A stretch of 64,000 nucleotides of DNA from JAPPHA01 sp965221575 (GTDB lineage: Bacteria > Pseudomonadota > Alphaproteobacteria > Rhodobacterales > Rhodobacteraceae): positions 62,001 through 126,000 of the forward strand of contig CBDCSM010000014.1 of the NCBI GenBank assembly GCA_965221575.1, in the 5' to 3' direction. The notes under the pieces are model-generated. The model did no database searches. It saw only the letters and a program-made list of their open reading frames with translations, and was not told the origin of the DNA. Below are positions 62,115 to 64,000 of the stretch, piece after piece. Numbering within the stretch: the first letter of the stretch is position 1; every line of letters starts with the position of its first letter. Both the position numbers and the translations under genes were made by a program.

Positions 62115-62366
62115 TCAATCCGGATCGAGCGGTTCCGTGCCGACGGCGCTCCTGTCGTCGCCGAGCGTGATCATTCTGACTTTTTCTTCCGCCGCCTTGA
62201 GCTTTTCCTGGCAATGCGCCTTCAGCTGGGACCCCCGCTCGTAGAGCTTGATCGAATCCTCCAGGGCAACCTTTCCCTGTTCAAGCTGCGCGACGACATC
62301 CTCCAGTTCGGACATTGCGTCCTCAAATGTCATTTCGTCTACCGGTCGGTCGGCTGGTTTGCTCAT
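62115..62366 (-). CDS. xseB: exodeoxyribonuclease VII small subunit
   Basis: XseB of 83 aa: MTFEDAMSELEDVVAQLEQGKVALEDSIKLYERGSQLKAHCQEKLKAAEEKV is the whole domain. It pairs with XseA (not in the window) to degrade single-stranded DNA. The ATG overlaps the stop of the upstream HDAC-like gene as ATGA. A longer in-frame extension lies inside that gene and is not coding. Confidence 0.95.
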   Translation of the reverse strand: MSKPADRPVDEMTFEDAMSELEDVVAQLEQGKVALEDSIKLYERGSQLKAHCQEKLKAAEEKVRMITLGDDRSAVGTEPLDPD

Positions 62367-63298
62367 TTTCCGTTCTCCATGAGGACACTGACATGCGCGG
62401 CCACCGATTCCGCGAGGGCGGCAAGGTCGTAACCTCCCTCCAGCGTCGAAACGACACGGCCATCGCACTGTTCGTCCGCGACCGAGCACAGCTGCCGGGT
62501 CGCTTCGGCAAAATCGTCCTCGGTAAAATTCAGATTCGCCAGCGGATCTTTCCGGTGGGCATCGAACCCCGCCGATACGATGACGAGATCGGGCCGATGC
62601 CCACGAATTGCCGGTAGAATTCTCGTCTCGAGGGCGTTGACCAGGGACCTGCCATCGAGTCCCGGGGCGAGTGGTACGTTCAGGATGTTTCCGGAAGCGC
62701 CGGTTTCGCTCGAATGACCGGTTCCTGGATACAACGGCATCTGGTGGGTCGATGCGAAAAGAACCCGTTCGTCGTCCCACACCAGGTCCTGTGTTCCGTT
62801 GCCGTGATGAACGTCAAAGTCGACGATCGCCACCTTGCCGACGCCATGGCTGGTCATTGCGTGCCTCGCGCCAATCACCGCGTTGCCGAACAGGCAAAAC
62901 CCCATGGCCCTTTGCCGCTCGGCGTGGTGTCCCGGAGGGCGAACCGCCGAGAACGCGTTGCGCACGTCTCCCCGGCAGACGAGGTCGACGGCCATTGCGA
63001 TCGCTCCGACGCCCCTCATGGCCGCCGCAAGGCTTCCAGGATTCATTTGCGTGTCCTGGTCCAGCGAAACCAGTCCCCGTGCAGGCGCCGAAGCCTTGAT
63101 GGAGTCGAGGTAGGCCTTCGGGTGCGCGAGGAGAACCAGCTCGTCGGTCCCGAGCGGAGCTTCAAAACGCCGAAGTTCGGAAAATTCCGGAGATTCCAGC
63201 CGCGCGAGGATGGCTTCGAGCCGTTCTGGACGCTCGGGATGGCCGGGAAGATTCTCGTGACCCAGGCAATCCTCGTGTGTGATCAGTGCAGTTGCCAT
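62363..63298 (-). CDS. histone deacetylase family protein
   Basis: Class II HDAC-like zinc deacetylase of 311 aa. HEDCLGHENLPGHPERPERLEAIL, SAVRPPGHHAERQRAMGFCLFGNAV, VAIVDFDVHHGNGTQDLVWDDERVLFASTHQMPLYPGTG and DLVIVSAGFDAH carry the zinc ligands and catalytic His pair. Substrate may be acetylpolyamines or acetylproteins. Commonly next to xseB in alphaproteobacteria. Confidence 0.92.
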   Translation of the reverse strand: MATALITHEDCLGHENLPGHPERPERLEAILARLESPEFSELRRFEAPLGTDELVLLAHPKAYLDSIKASAPARGLVSLDQDTQMNPGSLAAAMRGVGAIAMAVDLVCRGDVRNAFSAVRPPGHHAERQRAMGFCLFGNAVIGARHAMTSHGVGKVAIVDFDVHHGNGTQDLVWDDERVLFASTHQMPLYPGTGHSSETGASGNILNVPLAPGLDGRSLVNALETRILPAIRGHRPDLVIVSAGFDAHRKDPLANLNFTEDDFAEATRQLCSVADEQCDGRVVSTLEGGYDLAALAESVAAHVSVLMENGK

Positions 63299-63404
63299 GA
63301 CCGCTGTCTATCGGCAGCCAACATCGACAACAAGCTTGGAACCGGCGTGAATCTTCGAATCAGGCAGTCGCATTCTTGTTGCCGGGAACCGTGTTCCACG
63401 CCGG

Positions 63405-64000
63405 TCACAGGCCATAACGTGACATCATGAACCGGTCTTCGACATGATCAAGTGCCGCCTGTGCAATTCCGGTTCCGATACTCCCGAAGACGTGCCGGCG
63501 TTTTCCGTAGTGCTTGAAACGAACCTTGTCTCCGTAGATCTCCTGCATCTTCGGGATGAGATGGCCGACACCGTTTGCGAGTCCGAGTTCCACGGCTGCC
63601 CGGCCAATCCAGAACCGGCCGGTAAACAGTTCATCACCGTTCAGTTGATCCTTACGCCGGGAACGGACGTGGCTGATGAACTCGCTGTGCATCTGTTGCT
63701 GGATCTCTTTCAGGCGGGTGACGTGTTCAGGGTCTTCGGGAAGGAAGGGGTCGAGGATACTCTTGTCCTTTCCGGCCGTGTGCACCCTTCTTTCGATCCC
63801 CGACCGCTTCAGGAGGTCGTGAAAACCGAACGAAGAATGAATGACTCCGATCGATCCGACGATCGAGTTCGCATCCACGTAGATTTCATCGGCCGCCGCC
63901 GCCAGCCAATACCCGCCCGATGCGGCGACATCTTCGACAAACGCGTAGACAGGAATGTCTTTCGATTCGGCGAGCCGCCGGATACGCGCCGCGATCAGGG
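63405..64000 (-). CDS. sppA: S49 family signal peptide peptidase (SppA-like), 5' end outside window
   Basis: C-terminal part of an SppA/S49 serine peptidase; the frame runs open to the window edge. The catalytic Ser is in VAASGGYWLAAAADEIY (near 63924) and the dyad Lys in the TAGKDKSILDPF segment. GVIHSSFGFHDLLKRSGI and MQEIYGDKVRFKHYGKRR are family blocks. It degrades cleaved signal peptides or membrane proteins at the periplasmic face. The GTG at 63878 is internal, not a start. Confidence 0.9.
   Translation of the reverse strand, partial: LIAARIRRLAESKDIPVYAFVEDVAASGGYWLAAAADEIYVDANSIVGSIGVIHSSFGFHDLLKRSGIERRVHTAGKDKSILDPFLPEDPEHVTRLKEIQQQMHSEFISHVRSRRKDQLNGDELFTGRFWIGRAAVELGLANGVGHLIPKMQEIYGDKVRFKHYGKRRHVFGSIGTGIAQAALDHVEDRFMMSRYGL

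Noticed and set aside
1..64000. tRNA, rRNA and CRISPR structures
   Set aside because: No TTC-arm or anticodon-arm pattern in the gaps, no regularly spaced repeats, and the few GGTTCGA-like strings lie within coding genes.

Overview
The window reads as a GC-rich chromosomal segment of an alphaproteobacterium, probably a rhodospirillalean relative. This is inferred from gene content and order, not from a marker gene: a CbiG-CobJ fusion with DUF1636 in a cobalamin cluster, DUF2783 beside homogentisate genes, a Hsp33-Nudix-CCA transferase cassette, and exonuclease VII small subunit beside an HDAC-like gene. I saw no rRNA, tRNA, CRISPR array, intact insertion sequence or prophage.

Layout. 118-3054 (minus): dgcN-dgcA-dat, a probable D-amino-acid/D-glutamate catabolic operon. 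3329-8331: single genes (fatty acid desaturase, Uma2-type nuclease with a small partner ORF, membrane-anchored cytochrome c, redoxin, PQQ-type sugar dehydrogenase). 8312-17643: two divergent cobalamin arms, cbiX-cobH-cobL-cobI-(cbiG/cobJ)-cobM on minus and DUF1636-cobC-cobD on plus, tightly overlapping and separated by a 576-base gap. 17644-24597: an islet with a two-gene RND efflux pump flanked on both sides by decayed or orphan toxin-antitoxin pieces. 24598-31660: homogentisate catabolism (DUF2783 protein, FAD hydroxylase, MBL-fold protein, fahA, hmgA) divergent from marR-maiA, with a perfect 18-bp palindrome between hmgA and marR. 31875-42148 (minus): a complete respiratory nitrate reductase operon narK1-narK2-narG-H-J-I plus a parvulin prolyl isomerase. 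42644-47427 (plus): thiolase, then translationally coupled adenine deaminase and AMP nucleosidase. 47815-50320: HU protein, a poorly coding stretch, an EamA permease and a second Uma2 paralogue whose presumed catalytic Glu is Lys. 50510-55649 (minus): aroC and a YhaO/YhaN-like (SbcD/SbcC-like) pair. 56550-61999 (plus): hslO-nudix-cca overlapping cassette, a LysE-type exporter and an ABC exporter. 62115-64000 (minus): xseB, an HDAC-like deacetylase and an S49 peptidase cut by the window end.

Together the genes suggest a versatile heterotroph that can respire nitrate, recycle D-amino acids, degrade aromatic compounds through homogentisate, and make at least much of the corrin ring itself. The observations most worth follow-up are the Dat-DgcA-DgcN pathway, the FAD hydroxylase/DUF2783 pair as a possible two-component 3-hydroxyphenylacetate hydroxylase, the hmgA/marR palindrome, the RND islet bounded by dead toxin-antitoxin loci, and the catalytically altered Uma2 paralogue. 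I did not find a system that I could call clearly new.
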